Shown piece after piece: positions 38,132 to 49,800 of a DNA stretch of 64,000 nt. A program made the translations under genes and the position numbers. The notes beneath the pieces are model-generated. The model was not told the DNA's origin and made no database searches. It was given only the letters and a program-made list of their open reading frames with translations. Origin of the DNA: Artocarpus heterophyllus (taxonomy: Eukaryota > Streptophyta > Magnoliopsida > Rosales > Moraceae). The first letter of the stretch is position 1. Each line of letters opens with the position of its first letter. The DNA is taken from positions 18,201,274 through 18,265,273 of the forward strand of contig CM046350.1 in NCBI GenBank assembly GCA_025403435.1, given 5' to 3'.

Positions 38132-38734
38132 GATAAATTATATTGATAATTTATGTGTTTTGCTTAAATATAAAAGACATTTTTTGAATCGAAATTAATT
38201 ACATTGACATCTTTTGATTTAAAAAAAAAATAAGTAGAGACCCTTTTTGTTGGTTTATCGTATAGGTTGATCGTAAGTTTATCGTTAATTTTGTTTAAAA
38301 TGTCAAAAACATCTCTTCATCTGTTAAAAAACATTTTTAGTTATTTATACAATTAGAAATGATAATTTTATCATTCTTTGACATTCCAAATAAGTTTAAA
38401 TGCTTTGTACATACTTGTAATTATAAATTTGTCACTCTAATAGAAGGTAAAATGTTTTTTTTTTTTCAAAATTAGGTACTTATCATTAAAATGTTATATT
38501 TGTTATCAAAAGTTTTGACAGGTAGAGAAAATAACAAAAATGAAAAAAAGGATATTTTTTAAGTAGAAACAAAAAATATATAAAATTTTAAAAATGTTAA
38601 AATCAAAACAACAGCTTTTTTTAAAAGGACACCTCCAAAAAAAATAAAAAAAAAAAACAAAAAAAGCCTATCTACAATAAAAACAAAACACTTACACACC
38701 TAAAAAAGAAATTAAAAAACCAAAAACATAACAC

Positions 38735-39020
38735 CCTCGCTTTTCTCTTTTGATTTTGGTGAAGCCAACGGAGTGGGGTGGGCAACGAGGAAGGACGCAA
38801 CCGTTGGGTTGACGGGGATGGGGAGGGTGGGCAATTGGGGGTATGGGGAGTGTGAACGGGGAAGGTGGGCTGCCAAGTGCGATAGGAAAGGGGCCGATGG
38901 GGTAGGCCGCGCTTGGGTGGCCGACAAGGATAAAGAGGGTGGGCGCAGGGATTGGGGGGCACGATGGGGAAGGTAGGCAATAGGCGGTGGGGTGGGGGAC
39001 AGGGTGGTTGGGTGGTGGTC
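38735..39020. other. GC-rich segment inside the MULE-like element
   Basis: About 285 bp of G-rich plus strand (GGGGTGGGC, GGGGATGGGG motifs). The minus strand can be read as a Pro-rich frame within 39172-38672, and a plus frame at 38773-38976 is rich in Gly, Arg and Trp. Neither is a recognised family, and such frames are expected from GC-rich simple composition. It could be a captured gene or UTR fragment; I do not assign a function. Confidence 0.6.
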
Positions 39021-39271
39021 ACATTGTAGCCTCTATGGCTGGTTCTTATTTCTTTTTTTAAAAAAATTTGATTTAGAATTTTGTTTTTGTAAAAATCAAA
39101 TTGGTGGCTATGATTTAGTGCTTTGAAATCAATGGCCAAAATTAAAAAAGTACTATTGTCATTTTGGATCAAAACTTAATAGAGTTAAGTCCCAGAAGTG
39201 TCACTGTAATTAATTTTGATTAATAAGATGTCTTTGTTATTTTAATAAAACACAAAAGGTGTCCGTATAAT

Positions 39272-41042
39272 TGTAATGCCCAATTTAACTCATAATTAGC
39301 CAGTAATAAGCATCTTGCATATCTATGCATTTAATGAACATATGTTATTGAATTAGAGCATATAGAAAGCATATCTTATGAGCATGAGTATTAATTACTT
39401 TTAAGATTGAATCATACATAAACGTGCTTATATTCATAAATATGACATTAAATTATTAATATATGATTTAACATGTTTTAAAAAGGTTCTAGTTGTAGTG
39501 AAGAGCTCGATTTTTCGGTAAGAAAGATTGATGTGCTAAAATGTTACGAATTGATTGGAAAGTATTTTTCTATTTCAAATGCATTCTAAACTGATTGTTT
39601 TACCCATTTATATATTTGAAATAGACAAATTTGATTGGAATTGAAAGTATGCAAAATGGTGCAATTTGATTGGTTTGTTGACAAGGTTATAACAAATTGA
39701 ATTACTCTTATTTGTACTAGATTTAAGTGGCTAGCTATTAGCTAAATTCACTTACCCATCACTCTTTCCACATGTCAAACCCAAGAAAAAGATAACAAAA
39801 ACACCCAAGCAAGCTCCTCCCTTCTCCTACCTAATTTAGACTAAGTCAAATAAGCTAGAATGCTCATTTTTTTCCTTTTTCTTTTTCCAAGCAACTCTAA
39901 AAACGTCCAGCACTTGTTGGGGTACAATTTAGTCGGCACAAATTAATGACAAGCCCAGTCGGCCTAATGTAGAAACTCAACGAATGGATCGAATAGAATC
40001 AACTATACCTTCTCAAGCACTTAGCTGAGTAATTATGAAAAAATCCTTAATTAATTATACTTATTATTTTTTTAGATTTTTTTGGTCAATACATTTTTAC
40101 TGCACCATAAGAACTACGGCACGTTATGTTTTAAGGTGCATTGATTGGATTATTGTTATTTAGGAATGATATAGTTTGTTGAAATGCATTCATGATTCAT
40201 GACATTTACATTAGAACATGTGATATGGTCTAAAAAGGAACGAGGTTTTTAACTAAAATAGAGGTTTGGTGCTTGACTAATGGTCGGGTAAGCACAGGAC
40301 GTGGGTGAGATCGACAGACCCAACAAAAGGTGGTGAATACTTTGAGGTTGAAAAACCAAGATAAAAAAAATCACAAAGATGGAAACTGAATACAGCAAAT
40401 ACCTGAGGTCTAATGACCAATATGGAAACCCCGTATTATTGTTACTACATTGGCCAAGTTATGATGAATAGGTTATAAAAATTACGGCCTATCATTACTA
40501 GTTAAGTACCACACTCCAAGAATACTCAAAAAAAGAAAGAATTGTTGAAAGAAAACTGATAAGAGAAAATGTATGACTGCATTCTCATTCTATGTTCATG
40601 TTCATGCATTAGTTTCTACTTACTGAGCTTTAGCTCATTATAGTTCTTATGATGTACGTGAGGATGTACTTGATTAGAGGTTAACTGAGTATCCTGAGCT
40701 GTAAGTTAAAGATTTGTTCATATGTCATGTTTAAAGCAGCTTTTGAAACATACCTTGAAACTCTGTTTGATAAAACTTAACAGCTCTGTTATAGTTTCTG
40801 TGAACAGATATATGTTACTAAGTCTAGATGTAATAGTATAGTTACGTTCGTATTACTAATTTTGAATAATGTATATATTGTAAATAAAAAAATAAATAAA
40901 ACAACAGTTTTAAAATTCTTTTATATTGAAATGTACATTTTAAGTAAACTATAACATTTATAATAAAATTAAAAAGTTAATGCTTCTTATCTTAACTAAA
41001 TAAGCTTAACATGAGTTTAGGAATTAGCTTGAGGGTATTACA
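39272..41042. mobile_element. Solo LTR of family Y, 1771 bp, with perfect target duplication ATAAT
   Basis: Starts TGTAATGCCCAATTTAACTC and ends GAGGGTATTACA. It is flanked by ATAAT at 39267-39271 and 41043-41047. The ends form the short inversion TGTAATGCCC/TGTAATACCC. No coding sequence is present. It interrupts the right TIR of the element at 38132-41053. The termini resemble those of X, so the two may be related gypsy-type LTRs. Confidence 0.85.
40025..40094. repeat. X-like LTR terminus embedded in Y
   Basis: The stretch AATTATGAAAAAATCCTTAA through TTTTTTGGTCAATACA closely follows the plus-strand end of X copy 1 (about 21575-21638). Its other boundary is not visible. Confidence 0.5.
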
Positions 41043-41053
41043 ATAATTTACCC

Positions 41054-43712
41054 AAAAATTAAACTACAAATAGGCCTTTGTTTTTTTAAAATTAAAAAAA
41101 TTGTCTGCATTCCAATCTTGTCTTTTCAATCTTGATGTGATGGTCTTCAATTCAACAGTCATATCAGCCAGGTCTTGTGACATTTTTTGTTTTTGCGTGT
41201 CTTGGGTCACTTAATCTGTTTTGATGTAACTCTTAATAAGTTTACTATTATTTTAGATCCAACTTGTTTTAGTATTACAATATTATATTGAAACACGCTA
41301 CCCATATAGAACAGTACGACCTCCAACTGCAGTCATTGCTTATAAATTTGACAGTTTAAAACAAGGACCATCAATAAATTTATATCATTTTAACTTCTCC
41401 TAATTTATTTATCTTCGTTTATTTTATCATTGTTGGTAGCTGTAAAGGCTATGAAAGAAAAAGGGCTGGGAAACAAAAGCTAAGGAGTTCAATTCAAGTT
41501 AAGAATTTTGAGTTGTTCTGCATTTATTACACCAACCCAGCTTGTCGTATTGACGCGGATAATATGATGAGGGCGTTGAAATTAAATAGGGGAACGTTGG
41601 GGAGTATGACCGAAGAGAAATGAATGGGATTTTAATGGAAGTACATGCAAGATGCCTCCTACCCCTAACCAAAAGGACAAGAAGTGATAAGATGCCTCCT
41701 ACCCCTAACCAAAAGGACAAGAATTGATATATATATATATATATATGTATAGTAACTTTTTGCAGTTGGGTTCAGCAGTATACAGTATAATAACACCAGC
41801 ACGTACAAGGAATAGAACTACTGCCTTGCAGTAAATTTTTTTTTTTTTTAAAGAATTTACCACTAGCTAATCAGCTCCTTCACTTCATTTTATCTTGCAA
41901 AACGGCACAGCAACTAATAGTAATTTATTAAAGAGATATAATTATAATTTTTCTTTTAAAATAAAAGTATAACAATATATTTTAATTATTTCAAAGGACA
42001 CTGCACTATATTTTAATTATTTTGTTAAGACAAGATTGTAATTTTCTTTTCAAAATAAAGACAAAACCAAAATTTTAAGTTCTAAAAGAACGGTGAAAAT
42101 CTAACAATTTTAAAAAATTAGTGGGGGATGTGCCACCACTCACTACTACTTAGCTCCGCGAGTGGCTATATACATTTCAATATTATTGAGGGTAATTTTT
42201 TTGGTAAGAATCGAAAAAGATATCCACTGATAGAGGTGTGTATAATCTCTTACTGTCGTAAACTGTTAAGTTTTTAGACTAAACTGTTTTGACTGTTTTG
42301 GGGAAAAAATAGAAGAAATTACATGTTATGTCACACTTTTAAAAATAGTGTTTATTTATTCCATACTTAGAAAAGATTACACTACACTATCATTCATATT
42401 ACATATTAAGTTATGTCATAAATAAATATGTATGATATTTATAAAAAGTTAATCTTAAAAAATAATATTTATAAAAGTTCTCTAAAAAAAAGGGGGATTT
42501 TGATAAATGGCTTTATGAAAAAGTCTTTTTGGACAAATGACTTTTTTTTAGGACAAAAAACAGCTTTTTGAAAAAGAAAATAGCTTCAATTTTTTTTTCC
42601 TATCCTATTGAGGTTTCTTTTCTCACTATAATTTTTTTTTGGTCAAAAAAGCTTATTTTTTAGTAAAAAAAAAGATATTTCTTCAATTAAATTTTTTTTT
42701 GGCTATTTTTTCAAATTTCCCCCCAAAAAAATACAAACTGGATCAGACCGATTCGTGCAAGGAGATGGACCAGGCCAAATCATTTTTGAATGGTATGAAC
42801 TGTTTAATTGACTTTTTGATCAATTTTTTAAGTTTTTTAGTGACTTTTTCTTGTTACTGTTGCCTTTGGTGTCCTTTTAAGCTATTTAATGTTTAAAGTT
42901 GAAAGCGTGTAAAAATAAGATACATTTTGTCCATGTACATCATATAGATACATGTACATATCTTATAAAAATAATATATATGTGTATGTCTAAATTTGAA
43001 TGGTTCAATTTACTTTGTACTGTTTCTTAAATTTCATAATTTGGACCGGACCATTTTAAAATGATCCGATTATAAAACCATTAAAATGGTTATGAGATGG
43101 AACCCAACCAGCGGCCTAAAAATTGTCAGATTGGTCCAGTTTTATAGTTTTGTGGTGTTTTTTTTTTTTTTTACATACTCCCACCTATCCGTATGTACTT
43201 ATTTTTCAGCTATTAGATTTATAAAAAAATAGTTTTGATTAGATTTAATTTTTTAACGCGTACACTACTGGTTGGATTCTCATTAACAAGTTCATCTAAT
43301 TTGAGATAGTCTCAATCGTCAATATTATCAAATGAAATTTGAACACGATCTTGATTCTACATGGAATCTGCAATATCATCCGAGAGAATAAGAATTTTAT
43401 TTTGCTTTTATTTTTTTGCTGGAAAATCCGGCAAAAATGATTCGAACCTAAAAGCGACTAAACATTAATATAATATTAATAAAAGTAGATTGTGTCATTT
43501 TGTTTAAGGTTTCAATACTTTACTAGATGTATTTAAAATAGAGAGAGAAAAGAAGAAGAGGAAGAAGAGAGGGACTCGCACGAGATCATATTTCAACATA
43601 AATCATTATTTCGTTCCAACAAATATGCCATCAATCTTTTAATTGACTATACTCTTTCTTCATGTGAAAGAAGTCACAAAATTTTCAAATTTCATATCAT
43701 TTCAATTATGCG
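41054..43712. other. Intergenic stretch with small repeats, no gene recognised
   Basis: Contains a 40-bp tandem duplication at 41649-41728 (two units, one mismatch, AAGATGCCTCCTACCCC start), followed by (AT)n to about 41746. There is also a degenerate hAT-like patch near 42118-42165 (TTAGCTCCGCGAG). The frame 42639-42896 is low-complexity and not convincing. Confidence 0.5.
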
Positions 43713-44346
43713 TGTTGGGAAATTTCCTACCTATCCTATGAAAATGTGACACGTGTTTCTTAATTCTCAGATCATTAAAGAAACGTGAGATAAAAACTCT
43801 CAAGAAAAGACAAAAGAAAGAAAAAAAAAAAAGGACATTTTTTTCTGGGCCTTTTCTTAAAGGAGGGAGAGACACCCAAAATTTCAAAAAAAGAAATATG
43901 ACATATTAAAGACTAATAATTGAAAAAATAATTATTAGATCTTTGATAACTTAACTATAAATATAGCTCATTTGGGAGAAAAGAAAGGATCAACTAAGCT
44001 TTACCAAGAACAAGAGAACAAAAACCTTTCTCTCTCATTTTCCTCTTATTTTGTTCTGAAAACCTCTATTATTGTTCGGCTAAGGGGGTGTTTGGAAGGT
44101 GGTGGGAATTGGTGGTGGGAACCACTTTTACTGTAGCATGAGAAAGCTTTACACTGTAGCAATTTTTTAAATTGTTACTGTAGCATGTGAGAGCTTTACA
44201 CTGTTTATAACTGAGTTTGTGGTGGGAACCGTGGTTCCCACCACAATGCCAAACAGGGGGTAAGTTTTGAAGTGCCTCTGCAGATTTGTTGGGGACAAAT
44301 TGAAGACTGCAGAGCTTGAATCATCCTATCAAAGACCATTTAAACA
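43713..44346 (+). repeat. Possible LTR remnant containing a MITE
   Basis: Starts TGTTGGGAAATTTCC, carries CTATAAATATAG (about 43956) followed by a leader-like, CT-rich stretch, and may end TTTAAACA at 44346. The flanking pentamers ATGCG and GGTAT do not match, so an intact solo LTR is not demonstrated. Confidence 0.3.
44084..44260. mobile_element. Tourist-like (PIF/Harbinger) MITE, 177 bp
   Basis: Terminal inverted repeats GGGGGTGTTTGG and CCAAACAGGGGG (one mismatch) are flanked by perfect TAA target duplications (44081-44083 and 44261-44263). The internal inverted GGTGGGAACCAC/GTGGTTCCCACC and the TTTACTGTAGCATG motifs are shared with the MITE at 56260. Confidence 0.88.
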
Positions 44347-45800
44347 GGTATAAAGAGATTGATGTTTGGAAATCTACCTAAACAATGTGCCAATTCGGTA
44401 CCTAAGTAGCAGTATTTTGGAAGACTTTTTTGCCGAGTTTCAACGTCATGCCTTTTTTGTCCTCTAGCTTGGTTTTTCTTTCTTCTTATACGTGATCTCC
44501 CTATTTTCACTTGAGAGTGTTTGAGTTAAAACCACAAACAAAATTCAAACGAAATAATATAAAACTTTCACATATTATAAAATAAAATTTTTATAATTAT
44601 AATATAAATTAAAAATATATTATAATATAAAAATTTCATGGTATAATATGCTGTTCAAATTTTAAAATACAACGAACAATAATTTCAAATCTTCATAGAG
44701 GACAAGCTACAAATTTGATCGGATTTCACATTAAAAATAATAAAAAAAATCAGATAAAATGACCGCTACCTTTGACTATAAGTAGCATGCACCGCCGATG
44801 CACGTAATAATGATATAATTTAAGAGCACTCAAAATTAGTTATATATTGCGAAGGTATCATATGCACATCCTTCCATATTCCAAAAAATATATAATAATA
44901 ATAATAATAATAAATCAAAACAAAGCAAATAAAGGCATATCATTCTATACTTTGTGTAATTTCAATTTTTGTTACCGAAATATGTTAAAACCAAACGAAC
45001 TTTTCAATTTTAATGATTTGGTGATAGAAAGAAAGATCTCCATCGTTTTAAATGAAAGGAACCAACTTTGACATGAAAAAAATTTTAACCACTTAAAACG
45101 TTTCTTTTCATCATAAAATAAAACTTCACATATATATCTCAAAATATAACTTTCAATTATGTATACTTGAAAGACCTTTAATTCCTTTCCAAAAAAAAAA
45201 AAAGAGAAAGAAATAAAGACCTTTACTTTTTTTTTTGGCTGAGAATTGAAAGTCTTTTACTTCTAAGTCTAAAATTAACTCAGAAAAAAAAACAAGAAAA
45301 TAACAACATATGCATCCATGTAACAGTGCTTTGCTTCAAGAAGTTAATAATATATATATTATGGTTTATTATATATATCCTTTTTTAATTTGTATTTCCA
45401 AAACTTGCTCAAGTCTCACTAATTTGCTTCGTATCTCTGAATAAATTTCTGGGAATTGCGTAAATGGGGTTTTTTTTTTTATTTGTTTTCCTTTGAATCT
45501 TTTTATTCAGCTGAATAAAGGGCAGAAAAGAAAATGAAAAAAAAAAAAAAAGAAACCATCAATTTCGACGGAACGTACATTGTTGGCTTCGGTCCCCACC
45601 AGATTCCAAAATCTCAAATATTCTTTTTTTAGATTTATCTTTTTGGGGCAACTGAGTTCCTTAAGTCAAGAAGGAAATTAAAAAAATAAATAATAAACAA
45701 ATAAAAAGAACAAGAAATGTATATACATGGAGGAAGAAGCATAAAATAATGAGCAAGTATTTGCATGCTCAAACAAACGGACACATGCTCTGTTTCCAGA
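44347..45800. other. Intergenic stretch upstream of the STICHEL-like gene
   Basis: AT-rich with (TAA)n at about 44892-44912 and (TA)n near 45348-45376. No gene recognised. The part nearest 45800 is presumably the distal promoter of the STICHEL-like gene. Confidence 0.45.
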
Positions 45801-45807
45801 GCTTCCC

Positions 45808-46884
45808 CCTCTCTGTCTCTCTCTCTCTCTCTCTCCAACTGCGATGAGTCTGTCCGTAACAGATCTCGCCACCCCTAACTTTCTCTCTCTAAAACACTCC
45901 CTTTTCTTACTCTCCTTCTGCTAAACTAACTTTCCCTCTCTAATTCTTGAAGAGTGTATCGTTTTCTTTGGAAGGAAGCTCTCGTGAAAGTGCATGTGAA
46001 GCTCGATGAGAGAGATCTGGTTTGAATTTGATGGTGTTTTTCAGTGATGGAAACGGGTCGTTTCGCTTTTTCTGATTTCAGGTGAATCCCAAGTGTTCTT
46101 TTGGTAGCTTTTTTTCTTCTACTTCTCTGCTTTTTTGAATGTTATGTTTGATCTTTTTCCCCCTCTGTCTTATTTAGTTAATTCCATCCCATTTTGTAAC
46201 CAAAAAAAAAAAAAAAGCTTTTTAGGGTTCTAAAAGTGAAAAAGCTTGGATTTTTGCTTGCTTCTGAGAATTCCAAAAGATGGGTTTTTTTGGTGTTTGT
46301 GTTACCATGTTAAAGCTCGGTGGGTTTAATTGTTTAAGTTGGTTGGGTTCTTTCTAATGGTACAATGCAGTGAAAGCTCAAATGGGAACATGTTTGAAAT
46401 ACTACTGTTGAAAGCTTACTTCTTTTCTGTGTAGATGTTATATTATTTCTGTTTGGTTTCATGGGTTTAAAGCCTTTGATTGAGAAATGCTTATTTGTTT
46501 CTTCTTCTTCTTATTTATTATTTTTTTTTGAAGGGTTGTATTGAGGATGAGAATAATTGGTCTCATTTGTGGAGTTCTTCACTGGAAATGGGGTTTTATG
46601 TTGTGAATAAAAAATGCTTGCTTTCCTGTTGATGGGGTATCTTTGATTGCTGGAGTTTGGCCTTTTCTGTTGAGCTCCGCAGGAGAAAAAAAAAAAAAAA
46701 AGATTAGTGGGAATGTAATTTCTAGGGAGCTGAGAGAATCTCTTGTTTTGTAATGCCATAACTTGGGAAGATTTGGGAGGGGCTTTTGCAATAAAAGATG
46801 CGATATACTTTGATTTATTTCCTTATTTCACAAGAGATTCGGATGTTAGACACATAAAAAAAAAAAAGGGAAACATATCTGATC
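45808..46884 (+). promoter_or_regulatory. Probable promoter-proximal region and 5' UTR with an intron, STICHEL-like gene
   Basis: A CT-rich microsatellite (45808-45835) is followed by a leader-like stretch. CAG/GTGAATCC at 46079-46088 is a good donor site, and a T-rich tract ending in CACAAG near 46834 is a plausible acceptor about 50 bases before the start codon. A 5' UTR intron of about 0.75 kb is therefore inferred, not proven. Confidence 0.45.
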
Positions 46885-49800
46885 ATGACCAAGGCTCTTC
46901 GAGATAGAATTCTAAAAGAAGCCAATGGTGATATCAGTGATCATCTTCGAAACCACATCCATTTGACAAACTGCATTCACTTGAAGAACCACATGCATAA
47001 GCAGAGCCCCATATTGGCCGACAGGTCGCTTATGAGGGACCTTATTGTCCTTCAGAGGTCGCGGTCCCTTAGGGACCCTTCTGCAAGTCCTCCCTTGTGC
47101 CATTCGCATTCGATCGTCGATCTGCTTCCTAAGAAGGGCAAAAACGATCCATTGGTTAGGGAGGGAAGAAGGTCGGTTGGTGTTGAACGTCGAAGGGATG
47201 GTAGGAGGCTGTCGGGGAATTCTCCGCCTTTAGCAAGCATGATGAAATCAAGAGTTGCTCCTCGTGAGATTGCTGAGGGAAATGATGGGATGACGGCGAT
47301 AAGTAGTGGCAAGAGCGGAGCTAGGGATGGTAGAACAGCTAGGAGAAAGGAGTCTAGTCGAAAGAGTAATAGGGTTGATGTTTCTGTTAGCAATGAGGAG
47401 CGTCCAGTAGATCAAGATCGCTGCAAGGATGTGTTTAACGATGCTATTTCAGGGACCTCTGTGTCTATAAGTAGGAAAGCAAAACAAAAGGGGAAGCAGC
47501 ATATTCAAGATGTTCCAACAAAGACCCTTTCGGAACAGTTGAATGATGTTCAGATGGATGGCGATGGTGTGGCTTCTTCAAACATCCATAGGCATGGAAG
47601 ACAAGCTCGCCAGGATAGAACTGCTGAGGAAACAGAAGAAGGCATCCAGGGCTACTGCAGTGGATTGAATAGGGCAAAAAGACAGAAGTTTCGAGGTGCA
47701 AGAAGGCGTCGTGCTGCTGCGGGTTCTAGAGATATAAATGTTCAAAATGAATTGTCTGTAGCCTCGAATAGTTTTGCTCAAGGATTAGCACACCCCAAGT
47801 ATCACATGGAAGAAGGGGAGGAGGAGTATGATGAACAAAAGGTCACGAGGGCTCCTGGAAATGGATGTGGTATTCCATGGAATTGGTCAAGAATTCACCA
47901 CAGAGGCAAAACATTCCTTGACATGGCTGGTAGGAGTTTTTCCTGTGGTTTGTCCGATTCAAGATTGAAGAAAGGGGGTCCAATGGGCCATGGGAGAGAT
48001 ATGGCTGAGATGCCTGTAGCATCTGAGAACTCGAGCTCGTCGTCTAAATCGGATGCTGAGGCACTGCCACTACTAGTTGATGCATCTGGATCACAGGAAA
48101 GCGCTGAAAATGGTGGGTGGGTGCGTTGCTATTCTGGTGAACTTGGTATTTATGCTGATAATTCGTTTAAGCATGATGTTGATTCTGACCTTGCTTCTGA
48201 AGCTAGATCAGGTGAGCAACGCAAGTTGAGAGGGCGGTCCCGAAGTAGGCATCAAAACCTGACGCAAAAGTACATGCCAAGAACCTTCAGAGATCTGGTG
48301 GGACAGAATTTGGTGGCTCAAGCTCTTTCAAATGCTGTCGTCAGAAAGAAAGTAGGATTGCTATATGTTTTTTATGGGCCGCATGGCACCGGGAAAACCT
48401 CATGTGCTCGAATATTTGCTAGAGCTTTAAATTGCCAGTCTCTGGAACACCCTAAACCTTGTGGGTTTTGCAATTCTTGCATAGCCCATGATATGGGAAA
48501 GAGCAGAAATATAAGGGAAGTGGGCCCTGTAAGTAATTTTGACTTTGAGAGAATTTTGGATCTACTTGACAATATGATTATTTCTCAGCTGCCATCACAT
48601 TACAGAGTATTCATATTTGATGACTGTGATACTTTGTCCCCTGAATGTTGGAGTGCTATATCAAAGGTTATTGATCGAGCACCTAGACGAGTGGTTTTTG
48701 TTCTCGTCTGTTCGAGCCTTGATATTTTGCCCCACATAATCATATCTAGGTGCCAAAAGTTCTTCTTCCCAAAGCTAAAGGATGCAGATATCATCTATAC
48801 TTTGCAGTGGATTGCCACCAAAGAAGATTTAGAAATTGATAAGGATGCTTTAAAACTTATTGCATCAAGATCAGATGGTTCATTAAGAGATGCTGAGATG
48901 ACTCTTGAGCAACTGAGTTTGCTGGGTCAAAGAATCTCTGTTCCTCTGGTTCAGGAGCTGGTGAGATGTTTCTTCTTCTTTTCTTTTTTTTTTTCTTTCT
49001 GAGAATTAATATCTGGGTACTTGGAGTCGTCTTTTGTGTTGGTTTTTCTTTGGCATTTTGCTTCTTAAATTTGCTGTTATTTTATTTAACACCTTTGGAA
49101 AAGGTCATATGCTGAAATATCACCACTTCTTTGTTTTCAGGTTGGGCTCATCTCTGATGAAAAATTGGTGGATCTTCTTGATTTGGCATTATCCGCAGAT
49201 ACTGTTAACACTGTGAAGAATTTGAGGGTCATAATGGAAACTGGTGTTGAGCCATCGGGCTTGATGTCACAACTTGCTACAATCATCACAGATATACTTG
49301 CTGGTAGTTATGATTATACAAGAGAAAGGCCTAAAAGAAAGTTCTTTCGGCACCACCCATGTGAGTCCAAAAGTCCCCTTATGATGCATAAGGAACTAAT
49401 CTGTCCATTTTCTTTGTGAAATCGTTATCAGATTCATCTATCAACCAGGATAGCTGTGATAGCAATGCTTATCAGTTATAAGTGGATTTAGTTCTTTGCC
49501 ATTGGCCTAATACCCTTGTTTAAATTATTAATAAGGTTACTCATCTCAAATCTTGTTTTCTTAAATTCTCTGTAAGTTCTGTTTCCACCTCAATTCACAT
49601 AATGCATTATCAGGTTCTAGAACTCTAAATTGATTTTTCTTCCCCGTGTAGTGTCCAAAGAAGATATGGAAAAACTGCGTCAAGCTCTTAAAACTTTATC
49701 TGAAGCTGAGAAACAGTTGAGGACTTCTAATGACAGACTAACGTGGCTAACAGCTGCATTGCTGCAACTTGCACCTGATCAAGAGTATATGTTGCCTAGC

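Larger units (their letters stand above)
38132..41053. mobile_element. Long-TIR (MULE-like) element with a GC-rich insert, its right end split by a solo LTR
   Basis: The left arm (GATAAATTATATTG... TGTGTTTTGC ... AAATTAATTACATTGACATC, 38132-38222) is the inverted complement of the right arm (39190-39271). The last bases of the right terminus (ATAATTTACC) occur only after the solo LTR at 39272-41042, so the LTR entered the right TIR. Inside lies a GC-rich segment at about 38735-39020, strikingly unlike the AT-rich surroundings. This resembles a Pack-MULE with captured sequence. Confidence 0.6.

Noticed and set aside
38672..39172. Pro-rich 166-residue minus-strand ORF as a gene
   Set aside because: It is a by-product of a short GC-rich insert inside a transposon-like unit, has no recognisable domain and ends in low-complexity residues.
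43713..44346. A definite copia solo LTR
   Set aside because: TATA and start are suggestive, but flanking pentamers do not match and the 3' end is arbitrary; kept only as a low-confidence repeat.
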